Part shown: positions 43,461 to 54,835 of the stretch, in pieces | Layout: every line of letters begins with the position of its first letter | Position numbering within the stretch: the stretch's first letter is position 1 | Assembly (NCBI RefSeq): GCF_032854445.1 | Contig: NC_088302.1 | Location: 5,821,338-5,885,337 of the forward strand | Direction of reading: 5' to 3' | From: Liolophura sinensis | Taxonomy: Eukaryota; Mollusca; Polyplacophora; Chitonida; Chitonidae | DNA: 64,000 nucleotides | Program-made: the position numbers and the translations under genes | Notes under the pieces: generated by a model | What the model was told of the DNA's origin: nothing | The model's input: only the letters and a program-made list of their open reading frames with translations | The model's database searches: none

Positions 43461-44226
43461 TGCATTCTAACATTGTCATCTTTAATCATCGTCGTAGTTG
43501 TAGTCTTCACGGCGGTTTCTCATGCTCACTATAAATTTCTAATTAATTAAATTACGTTTGTTTAATGTTCAGTCAATTTGTCCTCGGGTAGTTTATATTA
43601 CACTACTGGTTCAACAAGGGTAGCCCATATATCAAAGGAGGGGATTTCCGGAAGACAGGGAAATTTCAGAGAGAGAAGGGGAATTTCTCATATATTCTTA
43701 TGAACGGACAGTTTAACATCCATGTTCCGCTTGTGCAGAAGAATACAAGTAAGTACCATTATTAAGTCGTATTATACACATAAGATGTTAGCGAAACCCA
43801 GCAGCAATGTGGTTATCTAAAGCCCAAATGTAACAGCAACAGACCCAGTTCACAGTTAACCTTGTTACTCAATTAGTTTTCGACTAGGTATATTCGCAAT
43901 TGAACTCATGGCTTAAAGTTAAATCTGCAGTGAAATTGTGAGATACTTTTGAACAATTGGACACAGTTATGCTATTACACTATTATGTTATTACACTACT
44001 GGTTAGGCTAGCGGTATATAAGAACATGTAAGACATTCACCTTCCCTTTATGTACAAATTCCCTGCACTCTGGAAATTTCCTCATTCCATGCATGGGCGA
44101 CTTTGAATATTATACAATATATTACAGATTTACAAAAGATTACAACAGGCCTACCAAACTTAGACTTATGGGACTACTTCATTCAATTTATATCTCTATT
44201 TAGTATATATAGGCTATTCTGTAGGT
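43461..44226. other. Unannotated stretch
   Basis: TATTACACTACTGGTT occurs near 43596 and again near 43990. No other feature recognised. Confidence 0.5.
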
Positions 44227-44346
44227 GGGGGCCTCCGTTAGCACGCCAGCGCGGAGTTATGACCAATTAATCATGGATGGTTTTGGGTTTCCCCCGGGCT
44301 CTGTCAGGTTTCCTCCCACCATAATGCTGCCTGCCGTAGCATAAGT
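44227..44346 (+). repeat. SINE-A with large internal deletion
   Basis: Begins with the SINE-A head end (GGGGCCTCCG, then TTAGCACGCCAGCG and TTATGACC). It then jumps to the 3' half (GGTTTCCCCCGGGCTCTG, CACCATAATGCTG, GTAGCATAAGT). The B-box region and the extreme tail are missing. Confidence 0.75.
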
Positions 44347-45639
44347 CTAAAGCAAAACGATAAAATGACACAGACCTATTAATGTTTTTTTTTTCATTCT
44401 GGGAGTTTAAAACGTAAATTAAGTTGTAATTAACCGGCCTGACCTGTTAAAGGCAAAACTCACAAGCCTGTAGCTTTTTATATGGGAGCAGTTACTGTTT
44501 ACACTTTGTTAAAATATATCAGAACTATGGTTTTTTTGGATAGAACAGAAAACGTTTGTCCCAGGGTTACTACCTAGCCCCTGGGGGTTACCAAGGCCAC
44601 TAAATACTATTACTTCACTTCCAGGAGCAACAGCGTAATAGTGGTTAGGTTTATTATGTTGTAGAGAAAAGTGCAAGCTGCATGTGATGATATAAAATGG
44701 CACCGCGCGAGAGATTGGAGATTCAAAATCACGTCATAAATAGCAAGGAAAGTCAATGCGCTCATGTAATCTTTAACATGGTAGTGGTTTCAAATCAAGC
44801 AAGCCTCTTTGCTTTGCTGGGAGATAAATCTTAGAAGTCTCGACTTAGTTTACTAATTGCACAGTTTCAGCTCACCTGTTTCCCTCCCCACACAAATATA
44901 CAACTCCTATTTTGTAGTTAATCGCAGTTCACCCGACCTTGTTCATAAATACGGTGGATAGCTTAAACTGCGTAATTGTTCGGTATCAAATAGCGTTGGA
45001 GATGTCCTATCAGATTTAAGGAAAACCAACAAAGCTGATGCCGGAAGGTTATATGTGACCTTGTGGTGGGGGCTTCGCACGAATAACCACATCCGGGTAG
45101 TCCATATTCTCCATATCCTTTGTTTTCTGAGACTTGAGGCCTTTGATACCAGTTTGTTGTTTGCTTGTTTCTTTCTCAGTGTACGCGGGGAAATAGGTAC
45201 TCAGTCAACCGACAGGGTTGTATGCCATTGTTAGTGAAGAGGCGTGTAGAGATCAGAGCTTTCGCACCAAAGCCTTCAAGCATATGCGGCCTGCCAGAGC
45301 TCACGTAATACATCGTGAGAGGGATATTTTTTTCTGCTGCTGACGTTATATTAATTGACCAATTATCATACAGTTTTGCTTTACCCACATCGCCTTATTC
45401 TGCTTAATCAAGAGCTAGGGAATGTATAACAGACTGTATTGAATAAAGTCGCCGTATTGGATACACAAAAGTTGCAATCGGAAAGACTGGTATTTAGATA
45501 ACTGACTGCTTACGAAGTACTCTATTTTGGATACCGATTACATTTGCACATATCTCGTGTCTTTCCGGTATAACTGACTACGTGTATTTTACATGACAGG
45601 TCCTACTTTCTTCTTTCACATATTGTTTTTGTTACCTCG
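44347..45639. other. Unannotated stretch
   Basis: No gene or element recognised. Confidence 0.5.
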
Positions 45640-45720
45640 CGTTTTGCGTTGAACGTTATTTTAGAAACTGGCCTTAATGTCCATTATGGTTGATGATCAT
45701 TAGTATACGAATGCTTGCCT
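45640..45720 (+). repeat. RT-family 3' module fragment, diverged
   Basis: GTTGAACGTTATTTTAGAAA, CTGGCCTTAATGTCCATTAT and GGTTGATGATCATTAGTATACGAATGC-like sequence follow the block order of the 28.2-kb module, with a short deletion in the middle. Confidence 0.65.
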
Positions 45721-48700
45721 AGGTTTAGATGACACCAACCATGGAGTTATTTGAAAAAAAGAGAACCTTAACTGAAAGAGATCATAAACATTATTTACTG
45801 CATTGTACGTGTCGACATTCTTTGGGGAAACACATTGTTTCTTTGCTTGAGGTTTAGCATCGCTTTCAACATTATCTCGGTTCTCACAAGAACCCCTTGT
45901 CGAAGATACGACGATACCGTTGTCAAAGTACACTGACACAGCTCGAATCCGTACTAGACATATCACCACGTCAAGATTTGAAACCATATATGTCGACCCA
46001 AATGGGGATCGAACCCTGTTTCTTCACACAAGGTGGAGGCATCGCAGTCAACGTAGGGGAAGACAACTTAGATATATCAAGGTTCATTTTTTGTCTACAT
46101 CACCTCTTTAATCCTACCGTGTAGGATTTTACCTTCCACTAAAGGAAAACGATTACGAGAGCATGGTATGGGGCAGGGGTAACTTGCTACTTTCCATGTG
46201 ATTAAACAGTTAGAATAAGACCCAAACTGAGGTGAAATGACGAGGCCAGATTTCACTAGTTACATGCGACCAGTTGTCAACCATCACACTGTCGTCAATG
46301 GACGTTCTGGATGTACTCTCAATGCTACTGTGGTTTATATTAAGTATTTTTTTCAACAGGTCATATCATGGTCAAACGGTGTCAATTCTGAAATTTGATA
46401 CGTACAATTTCGAGAATGAGAAATCTCACGTAGAAATGATGATTCATAAAATTTGTGTAGATGCTACTCTCATTGAACCTGTATCGATACATTGGGCAGT
46501 TTTAAACATGAAAGATATATGAATAACCAAATACCTCATTTGTTACATTATAAACCATTTACAACCTCCATATTTCTTATATCTGCCATGAGACAGCATA
46601 AGAAGTACCCAGTTACATATACGAATATCATTAATAAAGTCACTTTAGCAGGGGTTTTTTTCGCTGTTTAGGTTTATGTGAAATTTCGTTCATTGGAAAC
46701 ACCGATGGCGAATGGAAGAAAAAGTAAGCCATGTCATGCTGGTGTTTCGCTTCAGACCTGGATATGTGAGAGATGTGGATTGCTTGGTGATAACAGAATG
46801 ACCAACATATTGTGTCTTCTACCGTTCACATTTAGCACAAAAATAATACGTGGAAAGAATGACATGTATGTTGCCGTGAAGAGCAGATGTAGTCTGATCA
46901 CAGGAGATAGCAGTTGTGTCCGACATCTCGCGTGAATTGTCCGTGGGCAAAAGTGTATGGGGAAAGACGGGCGGTGTGGTTATTCCAAGGCCCTGTGGCT
47001 TTCAGCTTCCTTGTCGTGGATGTCAAGTTCATCCAGGACAAACCCAAAACCCACTTTGTCAGATATCTCTCAGTCTCGCCCGTTCCTGAAGCGGAAACTG
47101 CATAAACCAACGCAATACAGTTGGTCGTATACCGTTTTTAAGCGGGTTAATGAGTCTTTTTGTTAACATTATTTGATAAAGAAAGCATTCTTATTTTCAT
47201 TGATAATTATGTTAATTATGCCTTCTTTTAATCAAATCGGTCAACAGGTGTAAATCTTTGGACATCTGTTATCTACATTGACCCCATTTGTTGATAGCTG
47301 TCAAGAACAGGTTCCAGAACTATCACCTCAAGACGTTACAGACGTTAATGTAAACACATCTAAATACACATGCCAGTGTGATGTACCTAAAATCCTGTGT
47401 TACGTTCTTAGTTCCAGATGCTATCCAGTTATCTGACGTGTTTCAAGCTTCACAGTATAAGTGTCGTAAATTATATTCGCTTTGAACATTGATTAGTTAC
47501 CCAAATATGACTTAAAAGGAAACAAAAAACAAGACATATGCATGGAGGTGAAAGAGGTGTCTTATCTAACATTAACGATCTGCGTTTGTTTTTGTAACAC
47601 GAGATAGCCTGGTGTGATGGTTCCCCTAATGCGGTGCAACCTTATCCTCGCCTCCTAGCGGACACCAGACAATTCCTGCCAATAGCCGATCACATGGTAG
47701 CTGGTCATTGTCGCGGAATGGGATCGAGTCACGTGACAGAGCGGCTGTCGTCTAGCACGTCTGCACTTTGGCTGCGTGATTGGTCAATAATACCAGTGAG
47801 TCGTACATTTAATGAAAGAATGGACCATCACGTAAACCGACACGGATTATGTCGCAACCAATGTTTGGCGGAAATGTTTCGAAATAAAGCACTCAGTCAC
47901 GATCTGAAATTCCCTTGTTAGGTAACAGTAACGCATACTGTGCCACGTGAAGTTAAGCGTGTCTCCATTAATTTACACCTTCCATTGGCTGTTATTGTTT
48001 AAAAGACGGAGAAAAAATACCTCCGTTACCTGGATTTTACCTGCGTCAAAGAAATGACGCTGTCATGAAGTATACCTGCCCGATTGTGTGCCCTTTGATT
48101 TATTTATTGATTATTTAACTGATTAACTGAGTACCTGAGCTGTATTCCAATAAGTGACAGACATTCTACCTAGTTGACCAACAGCGGGGTTTGAACACAC
48201 GACGACAACATATCCAACTGAATACATGTACTTTCAACAGACACAAAATCCTGTCACTTACATGTACGCTGACCGAAGAGCTTGTAGGGACAAGGACATG
48301 ACGTAGAATGTGGATATCAAATGGCCTTCCTTCCATTGAATGATATCGGAGTACCGGTACCGGCACTGCATTACTTCAGAAGCTACGCATTAATTCAGCT
48401 GTAAGTGAGATTGTGGTCAATTGAATCAGATGTGTGTATAAATGACGCATAATATTATATTATCAACCAGATTGCACAATGCTTATCAGACATCAGAGAG
48501 CAAGGAATATGTTCTGCCTGGACGTTTGTGAACTACTTGATGAGATAAGGGAGGCAAATATACGTATCTGTCTGATACTGCTGAGTTCTCTCCCTTGAAA
48601 AAAGCTCCAAGCTGATACACTGTGAACTAGATATGAGATCTGTTTCATTCTTCTCAGCTTAGCTTTTAGAAATACCGAATAGGTTAATGTGGAAGCTAAG

Positions 48701-48795
48701 CTGCGAACATGGCTAACCAATCTCAGAGCTAGCTGTGGTCATACCTACTGCCATGGGACGTCATGCTTGATGCTGACGCCACAGCCTTCTAATAC
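45721..48795. other. Unannotated stretch
   Basis: Open stretches at 46678-46935 and 47634-47921 (plus) have no family signature. A B-box-like GGGTTCGATCCCC occurs on the minus strand near 46008-46020 without a tRNA fold. No element recognised. Confidence 0.45.
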
Positions 48796-48908
48796 GGCCG
48801 GAGAGGAAGCCAGCACGAGCTGGACTCAAACTCACAGCGACCGCATTGGTGAGAGTCTCCTGGGTCATAAGGGTGTGCTAGTGCGTTAACCAACTGAGCC
48901 ACGGAGGA
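48796..48908 (-). repeat. SINE-A, head portion only
   Basis: On the minus strand this begins GGTCCTCCGTGGCTCAGTTG (A box) and continues through GACCCAGGAGACTCTCACCA and the B-box region GAGTTTGAGTCC to GCTTCCTCTCCGGCCG. The body and tail are absent. It is complementary to the 5'-truncated copies and confirms the tRNA-like head. Confidence 0.85.
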
Positions 48909-49500
48909 CCTCAGCTGAAATTATAATGTATATAACATGTTCAGCTTTCTAAGGCTCTTGAACTCGGTCTGTTTGTGTATCTGTACTTGACATGGTTGGA
49001 AGTTCTACGCCGCACACAAACAACTTTTACTTTTCTTGCAGTCCGGTTAACGGATGGAGAAATACATACAAAACCTAAGGGAAAAAAACCTATCTTGCCA
49101 AGCCCCTGAAAATTCGGCTCCTGATTTAAAGATGTAGCCGAGCCTGGATTTGAACCTGCAATATCACGACAAGAGGGATTTTGGTACATATCATCGACTG
49201 TGCAGGGCGGGTGGCCTACTGGATATGTGATCGTCAGGTTGGTGTTGTCGTCACGTGACGGTTAGTCTCCAGTTCGGCAGGTTGCTAAGTTACATTTTTA
49301 CCGCGGTTGATACGAAAACTCATTGAAACTTTTGCATTTGTCGTGCAGGTCTTTTCATCTGTCTTTTCACAGCGGAGTGCGGTGTAAAGCACGAAATAAG
49401 CAAAAAGATATAAGCACGCTGGCCATTCAAGGTATCTGTGGTCAAAGGGAGGTCACTCTGAAAATCTTGTGCTGCTTTTTCTGAGCACCAGGTACTTCCC
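48909..49500. other. Spacer with a possible tRNA-derived SINE head
   Basis: On the minus strand about 49130-49200 has an A-box-like TGCACAGTCGATG and a B-box-like GGTTCAAATCCAGGC about 45 bases later, as expected of a tRNA-derived SINE head of a third family. No body or tail could be matched, so this is weak. No other feature seen. Confidence 0.3.
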
Positions 49501-49800
49501 AAGAGCCATCGTGAGTGAGTGAGTGCTTGGGGTTTAACGTAGGGTGTATGTAATGTGCCTCCTTGTCGCAGGACGGATTTCCACCGCTCTTTTATCTAGT
49601 GCTGCTTCAGTGAGACGACTTACCGAAGGCAAGTAAGCTGCCCCGCCCGAGCCATTATACTGATACGGGTCAACCAGTCGTTGCACTACCCGCTTCATGG
49701 TGAACAGCAAGCGAGGAAGTTACAACTTCCTTTTTTAAGGTCTTGTCTGTGACTCGACCCAGGATTGATCCTGGATCTATCGCTCTCCAAAGAGCCATCG
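49501..49800 (-). repeat. SINE-B, truncated, with 11-bp target-site duplication
   Basis: The element spans 49512-49789. On the minus strand it starts inside the tRNA-like head, keeps the B box (AGGATCAATCC), and continues through the body to the (CACT)n end. The segment that should contain the tail core (from TCGTACTC to GAATCATTA on plus) is deleted, leaving GTTTAACGTAGGGTG. AAGAGCCATCG flanks it at 49501-49511 and 49790-49800. Confidence 0.92.
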
Positions 49801-49999
49801 AGTGTCGTTCTCAGAGACCTGGATCGGTAACCCATAGTAATTAATCTCCTAGTTGCTTTTGAAAGTGACTTTGGATACGGCATGCCTTAGTAAGGGGCTC
49901 TGGATAGGGCATGCTTTACTGACTGTAAAACACGACATCTTTTACTGGTTTGGCATTCGCCACCCCTTACTGGCTTTGGATATAGAACCTCTTAGAACT
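49801..49999. other. Short degenerate repeat
   Basis: GGATACGGCATGCCTTA- and GGATAGGGCATGCTTTA-like phrases suggest two or three decayed units of about 30-40 bp. No gene seen. Confidence 0.35.
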
Positions 50000-50110
50000 T
50001 ATGCGTCTACGTACACATTCGTATGTCAACCAACAAACAATAAAGATGGACGTTCCATGTCAATAATAGTTCTTCTCTGTGGGTTGGCTGTTTATTTCCA
50101 TTGGCTTTGA
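50000..50110 (-). repeat. RT-family 3' module fragment
   Basis: Read on minus: TATTGACATGGAACGTCCAT, then GTTGGTTGACATACGAATGTG. It matches the module core and lies downstream, on the same strand, of the RT 3'-end fragment at 50.51-50.69 kb. Confidence 0.65.
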
Positions 50111-50509
50111 GTCGGGTTTTGAGAGGCGGAAGTAAACGTAGTTTGTATGTTCAGTTTGTCCTGCATTAGTCTTCTTATCTGGTACAACCTACCGCGCGCC
50201 TACAATGACCTCATCAGATTAGACGTTGACCGCCTTAACCCCTGAAGCCATTATCTAGCTGTTACATTGTTGCCTGTTTTTGACACCACTCACTCCCTTA
50301 CTGTATATGTCTTGATATATGTTGACTTGTATCTCTGTATGTTCATATGGTTTGATAACGATGTAAGAACCTACATCGAAACGCCACCTACAACTAATAA
50401 ATCCAGGAATTGTTATCCATAAGAAATGCCTCGTGTAGTCTGTACCACCCCATCTCCTAAATTCCTCTGAAAGAAGACGATAGGTATATTGTATGAGGTT
50501 TGCGTGCAA

Positions 50510-50690
50510 TCAGTACTCAAACCATGATTGCAACTCCTTATATATGCAACGAGGCGATCGTAATCAACCCGATGAATATAGCACCCCTGGCCCCTGGTCA
50601 AGCGGAATTAAACTTGACACAGTCATGAAGCAGAGCGCCAGAGTTTCTGGACGCTCTCTCCATATTTACTTACAAGAGAATTATACTTAT
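50510..50690 (-). repeat. RT-family coding 3' end, inverted relative to RT-2
   Basis: The reverse complement aligns with 52560-52730 at the end of RT-2. Shared blocks are GTAAATATGGAGAGAGCGTC, CTCTGGCGCTCTGCTTCATG, CCGCTTGACC, ATCGGGTTGATTACGA and GTTGCAATCA. It is a 5'-truncated copy in head-to-head orientation with RT-2. Confidence 0.82.
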
Positions 50691-50859
50691 TGTGACTTTT
50701 GTATTCTTCGTGTAGGTATCAATGGAGTGGTTACAGAAGTCCCTTCTACACTCTCTGTGCCACCCCATGTGATCTGTATATGTCAAGACCTATCCTGTGC
50801 ATCACCCATTCAGAGCAGTGCAGACTACCAAAAAGAGACTGATTTTAAAATTAAAGTTT

Positions 50860-52740
50860 AGGGATTTGGATTAAATCAGTATCCAACGAATTTTACATGA
50901 TCCAGAGCTTCGCAAATGTTATGCCGAATTATTTCAATAGACGAGAGCCCCTGTGAATTTCACACTCATATACTAAACCAATTGCTTCCAAGATATTTAA
51001 TTACGCAAAAGCAGTTAAAGATTTTGAAATTATACTTCTGGTAGATACAGCTGTGACAGAGAATGTAAAAATGCCATAACTGGTAACCTTAATATTGTAA
51101 ATATCTATGACATCTGCTTGTGAGGGGTCCGAAATATAGAGGGCCAAGAAAAAACATATGAGAGTTAATACGAAAATAGTCCTTTCGGCGCTTGAAAGCT
51201 TTGTAATAAATGGTCTTAACGGGAGAAGGTGGAAACTCCAGTGCTTGATATTGGCTTGAGCTTGTTAACAAAAAGGCAGTGAGTTCAATCTACCATATCA
51301 ATACTATTGCTCATGTGACAGCAATACAAGTTCCGAAGGACCCTACCGCGCGAAGGGTACTTGATGACTTTCAAAGAAAATACATTATTGTTCCTGTGGA
51401 CAAAGCTCTTAATAATATTATATTTGTCTGCAAGGATTATTAGTATCAGTTTAATATCACAACAACAACTGCCGCAACATCAACGTATTCCATGACGACC
51501 TATACTCTGGAAGAATTATTTTAGAAAGATTGGTTTTTTCTCAAACAGAGGGGTATACATACATACCACAACTTTTAATACTGGATTTCAAAAATGTATA
51601 AATCCCCATACAAAGCTCACTTTATTGCGGGCCAAAAAGCTGTATCACCACATTTGGATCCACTCTCTTAACGAAGGCACTACAAGAAGTACAGTCATTT
51701 TGGGGTAAGTACTGCAGTGCAGTTGCAAAAAATTCAGGCGTCAACTATATGTAGATACTTAAAAACTCTAAACGTCTCACTAAAGAACTAGACCCTCAAA
51801 TGCACATACAGTACAAGAACATATCTACTTTGGATTTCTCCATTCTCTAACACTACTATTCCTCACACAGGTTTAATGAATAGAATTTCATCACTGATTG
51901 TGTCGGTGTTTAATAAAATTCGTCACCACTATATTAAAGGCAACAAAGCCTTCTTCATATCCACTTCATACAAAGCTTACCATTAATGGGATGTTCGACG
52001 AGTTGCTTAAATTTCTTATTAATGACATCAATGTGAAATTCGGCGAAACCATAAATATACAGTGTATAGGTATTCCGATGGGTACACATTGTGCCTCTCT
52101 TTTGGCCGACTTATACCTGTCCTCATATAAATACGACGATATGCTGAAACTATTAAGGACTAATTCTCACCAGGCCCGATCTTTCTCATTCACTGAACGG
52201 TATATTGATGATCTGCTAGCTTTAAACAGTCCAGATATAGCAAAGGCTGTGAAAGATATTTAACAAACTTCGCTGGATTTAAAGGAAACCACAGACTCTC
52301 CAGTTGGTGCAACTTATCTGGACTTGTATTTGTACCAAAGACCAAAAAGGCTTGCTTGTCGATGGCATGCCTCACGAAAAGAGGTATGGTTTCAATTTTG
52401 ACATTGTAAATTATCCTTACCTGGACGGCAATATAACAAAGGGTCCTGCACAAGGCATGTAAATATCTCGAATTGTTGCATTTGTTAGATCCTGCGTGTT
52501 GTGTGACGATTTCAATCAACGTCACAAATTATTGCTGCAAAAACTAGTGTGTGAAGGTTATTCTCTCAAACGGATTGTAGGTAAATGTGGACAGAGCGTG
52601 CAGAATCTCTGGCACTCTGTTTCATGATTGCGTCTAAATCCGCTTGACCCTGGGCTAGGGTCCGTATCTTCATCGCGTTGAATTAGTGCGCCACGATTGA
52701 TATATGCACAATTGCAATCAAAACGGGTTTTTAGATACAT
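50860..52740 (+). pseudogene. RT-2: second degraded YIDD-type reverse transcriptase
   Basis: Same family as RT-1 but more decayed. Visible parts in order: SYTKPIASKIFNYAKAVKDF (about 50966), a KYIIVPVDKALNNI block (about 51381), a short GIPMGTHCASLLADLYL block (about 52069), catalytic YIDD (52201-52212) and a VNYPYLD-like block after a frame change (about 52415). Stops and frameshifts are frequent, including a stop in the motif-A region near 51850 and TAA at 52261. The last ~180 bp aligns with the RT-1 3' end (CCCTGGGCTAGGGTCC, then TTGCAATCAAAA). No endonuclease domain is visible. Family placement near Penelope-like elements is tentative. Confidence 0.83.
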
Positions 52741-53196
52741 ATTTCACTATCGACAACTTACATATTAGCAGTTCTAGACTTTGTTTTCCTCATGGATTTG
52801 CCATCTTGTATTTCTTTCCACTTGTCCTGTAGGTAGATCGACCAACTGGTTAATACGATGTCGTATAGGATAACTACTGCACTGGTCAAGTAGAGATATA
52901 CTGTCGTGTAACGTGAAGTCATTTTGTAGAGGCTTTCGTATTAGTTGTGGATATAGATTTGCGTTATGGCATTGATCTTCTAGCTTTTTAGTACACGTTT
53001 CATCAAAGTAATAAAAAGATAACGACATACTTTACAAAAATCATAAATTATATATACGACTGATTCAGGATCATTGGTCGTATATCTCCTAACATTCTGA
53101 CTGTCATTGTCAGATCACAGTATTATAAGTACGGTAACTGACACGTATACGGAGAACAACTCTAGCGTCGACTCTAAAACACTGAGCTTCTGACAG
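52741..53196. other. Unannotated spacer
   Basis: If RT-2 had a 3' module like RT-1 it should lie here, but only a faint similarity near the TCATGGATTT phrase (about 52792) was seen. No gene. Confidence 0.4.
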
Positions 53197-53500
53197 CCTA
53201 TACAAAGATTTTTTTTTTTTTTTTTTGATTGGTGTTTTACGCCGTACTCAAGAATATTTCACTTATACGACGGTGGCCAGCATTATGGTGGGTGGAAACC
53301 GGGCAGCGTCTGGGGGAAACCCACGACCATCCGCAGGTTGCTGACAGACCTTCTCACGTACGGCCGGAGAGGAAGCCAGCATGAGCTGGACTTGAACTCA
53401 CAGCGACCGCATTGGTGCGCATTGGTGAGAGACTCCTGGGTCATTACGCTGCGCTAGCGCTTTAACCGACTGAGCCACGGAGGCCCCCCCTATACAAAGA
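53197..53500 (-). repeat. SINE-A, full length, with ~12-bp target-site duplication
   Basis: The element spans about 53209-53488. On the minus strand it starts GGCCTCCGTGGCTCAGTCGG and has an A box at 53466-53477 and a B-box-like AGTTCAAGTCC at 53388-53398. The body includes GGTTTCCACCCACCATAATG. It ends in CAATCAAAAA with a poly(A) of about 18. A short internal duplication (GCGCATTGGT) lengthens the head. CCTATACAAAGA flanks it at 53197-53208 and 53489-53500; the two leading Cs could belong to the element. Confidence 0.94.
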
Positions 53501-54160
53501 GGTCCGGTCCACTTGATAGTAAAACACATCGTTTTCTGCTCTATTCTTGGAGAGCTGGTGTACTACCAAGTTGTCTTTTTGAGTACAGACAAACTGAAAA
53601 GTGTGACGTGCTACAAAACAGTACATAGCATTGGACGGATTTATGAAAGTGTACATGAAGTCAAAAATAATGTGTGCCTCAAATGAAAAATATTTCACAA
53701 AATAATTTCTTTTCTAAGGTGTGTTTTTGAAGCCATATTCTTCAAAGGTTTTTCTCTTTATTTTGAGTGCCTAAAATCAACTAATACTTATAAGAATAGT
53801 TCTAATGTAGTTCATCAGAGATGATTTAACAGAAAATAACTTTTCAACCGTTCCGTAGCCAAATAAGGAAAACCCTTATGAAGAAAGTGATGTGACGTCA
53901 CGCCACAGGTGTTGCCCCAGGCGACTGTGTTTTCTTCTACCTGAAATACTTTTTGTGGCGCGTAATGAATGAAAACAGTTTAAAATTAGTTTCAAAGACG
54001 GAAAAACGGTGGTAGGAAAGGGCGGTGGTAGTTGTAGAGAAATAGGCTCTGCGCTGGTTCATTGGTGATACATGCATGTATATACTCGAGTGTCAAACTT
54101 AGTGCAGACGTACTGGACCCACCTCGAGACTTAATGTCAATAAGCTTAGAGCGGGTACTT
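53501..54160. other. Unannotated spacer
   Basis: A CRE palindrome TGACGTCA lies at 53893-53900. No gene recognised. Confidence 0.5.
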
Positions 54161-54835
54161 GTGTATTGTGATTTTTGTATTCTTCATGTACGGCGTACTG
54201 CAGGTGTCGTGTTCGTTGATGCGACGTCGTATAGTAACTTATATTTTCGTCGTGTAGGTGTCGTGTTGGTAGATGAGGCGTCGTGCAGTGACTTTGTGTC
54301 CTTCATATATAAAACAACGTCGTGCAGTGACTCTGTATCCTTCATATATAAAACAACGTCGTGCAGTGACTCTGTATCCTTCATATATAAAACAACGTCG
54401 TGCAGTGACTCTGTATCCTTCATATATAAAACAACGTCGTGCAGTGACTCTGTATCCTTCATATATAAAACAACGTCGTGCAGTGACTCTGTATCCTTCA
54501 TATATAAAACAACGTCGTGCAGTGACTTTGTGTCCTTCATATATAAAACAACGTCGTGCAGTGACTCTGTATCCTTCATATATAAAACAACGTCGTGCAG
54601 TGACTCTGTATCCTTCATATATAAAACAACGTCGTGCAGTGACTCTGTATCCTTCATATATAAAACAACGTCGTGCAGTGACTCTGTATCCTTCATATAT
54701 AAAACAACGTCGTGCAGTGACTCTGTATCCTTCGTGTGGATGTCGCATTTATTGATGCTGTGGCGTACAGTAATTTTTTATTTTCTACGTATCGGTATCG
54801 TATTGGTTGATGTGGCGCTGTATGACCACTCATAA
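54161..54835. repeat. 39-bp minisatellite nested in an older ~54-bp repeat
   Basis: Eleven 39-bp units start with CTTCATATATAAAACAACGT at 54301 and every 39 bases to 54691 (array 54301-54729). Either side lie units of about 52-54 bp in which ATATATAAAACAAC is replaced by a longer GTGTAGGTGTCGTGTTGGTT-type segment. Unit variants are two: most have CTCTGTATC, while CTTTGTGTC precedes 54301 and 54535. Both periods are near multiples of three, so four of six frames stay open across it (up to 257 codons). No start, splice or domain evidence supports a protein. Confidence 0.93.

Noticed and set aside
46000-46050. tRNA gene on minus suggested by GGGTTCGATCCCC
   Set aside because: The T-stem pairs only in part and no acceptor or D arm could be found.
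45700-48795. Host exons from open frames at 46.7 and 47.6 kb
   Set aside because: No recognisable domain, no matching splice sites and similar open stretches on the opposite strand.
54184-54748. Minus-strand 169-170-codon open frames
   Set aside because: By-products of a 39-bp repeat whose period is divisible by three.
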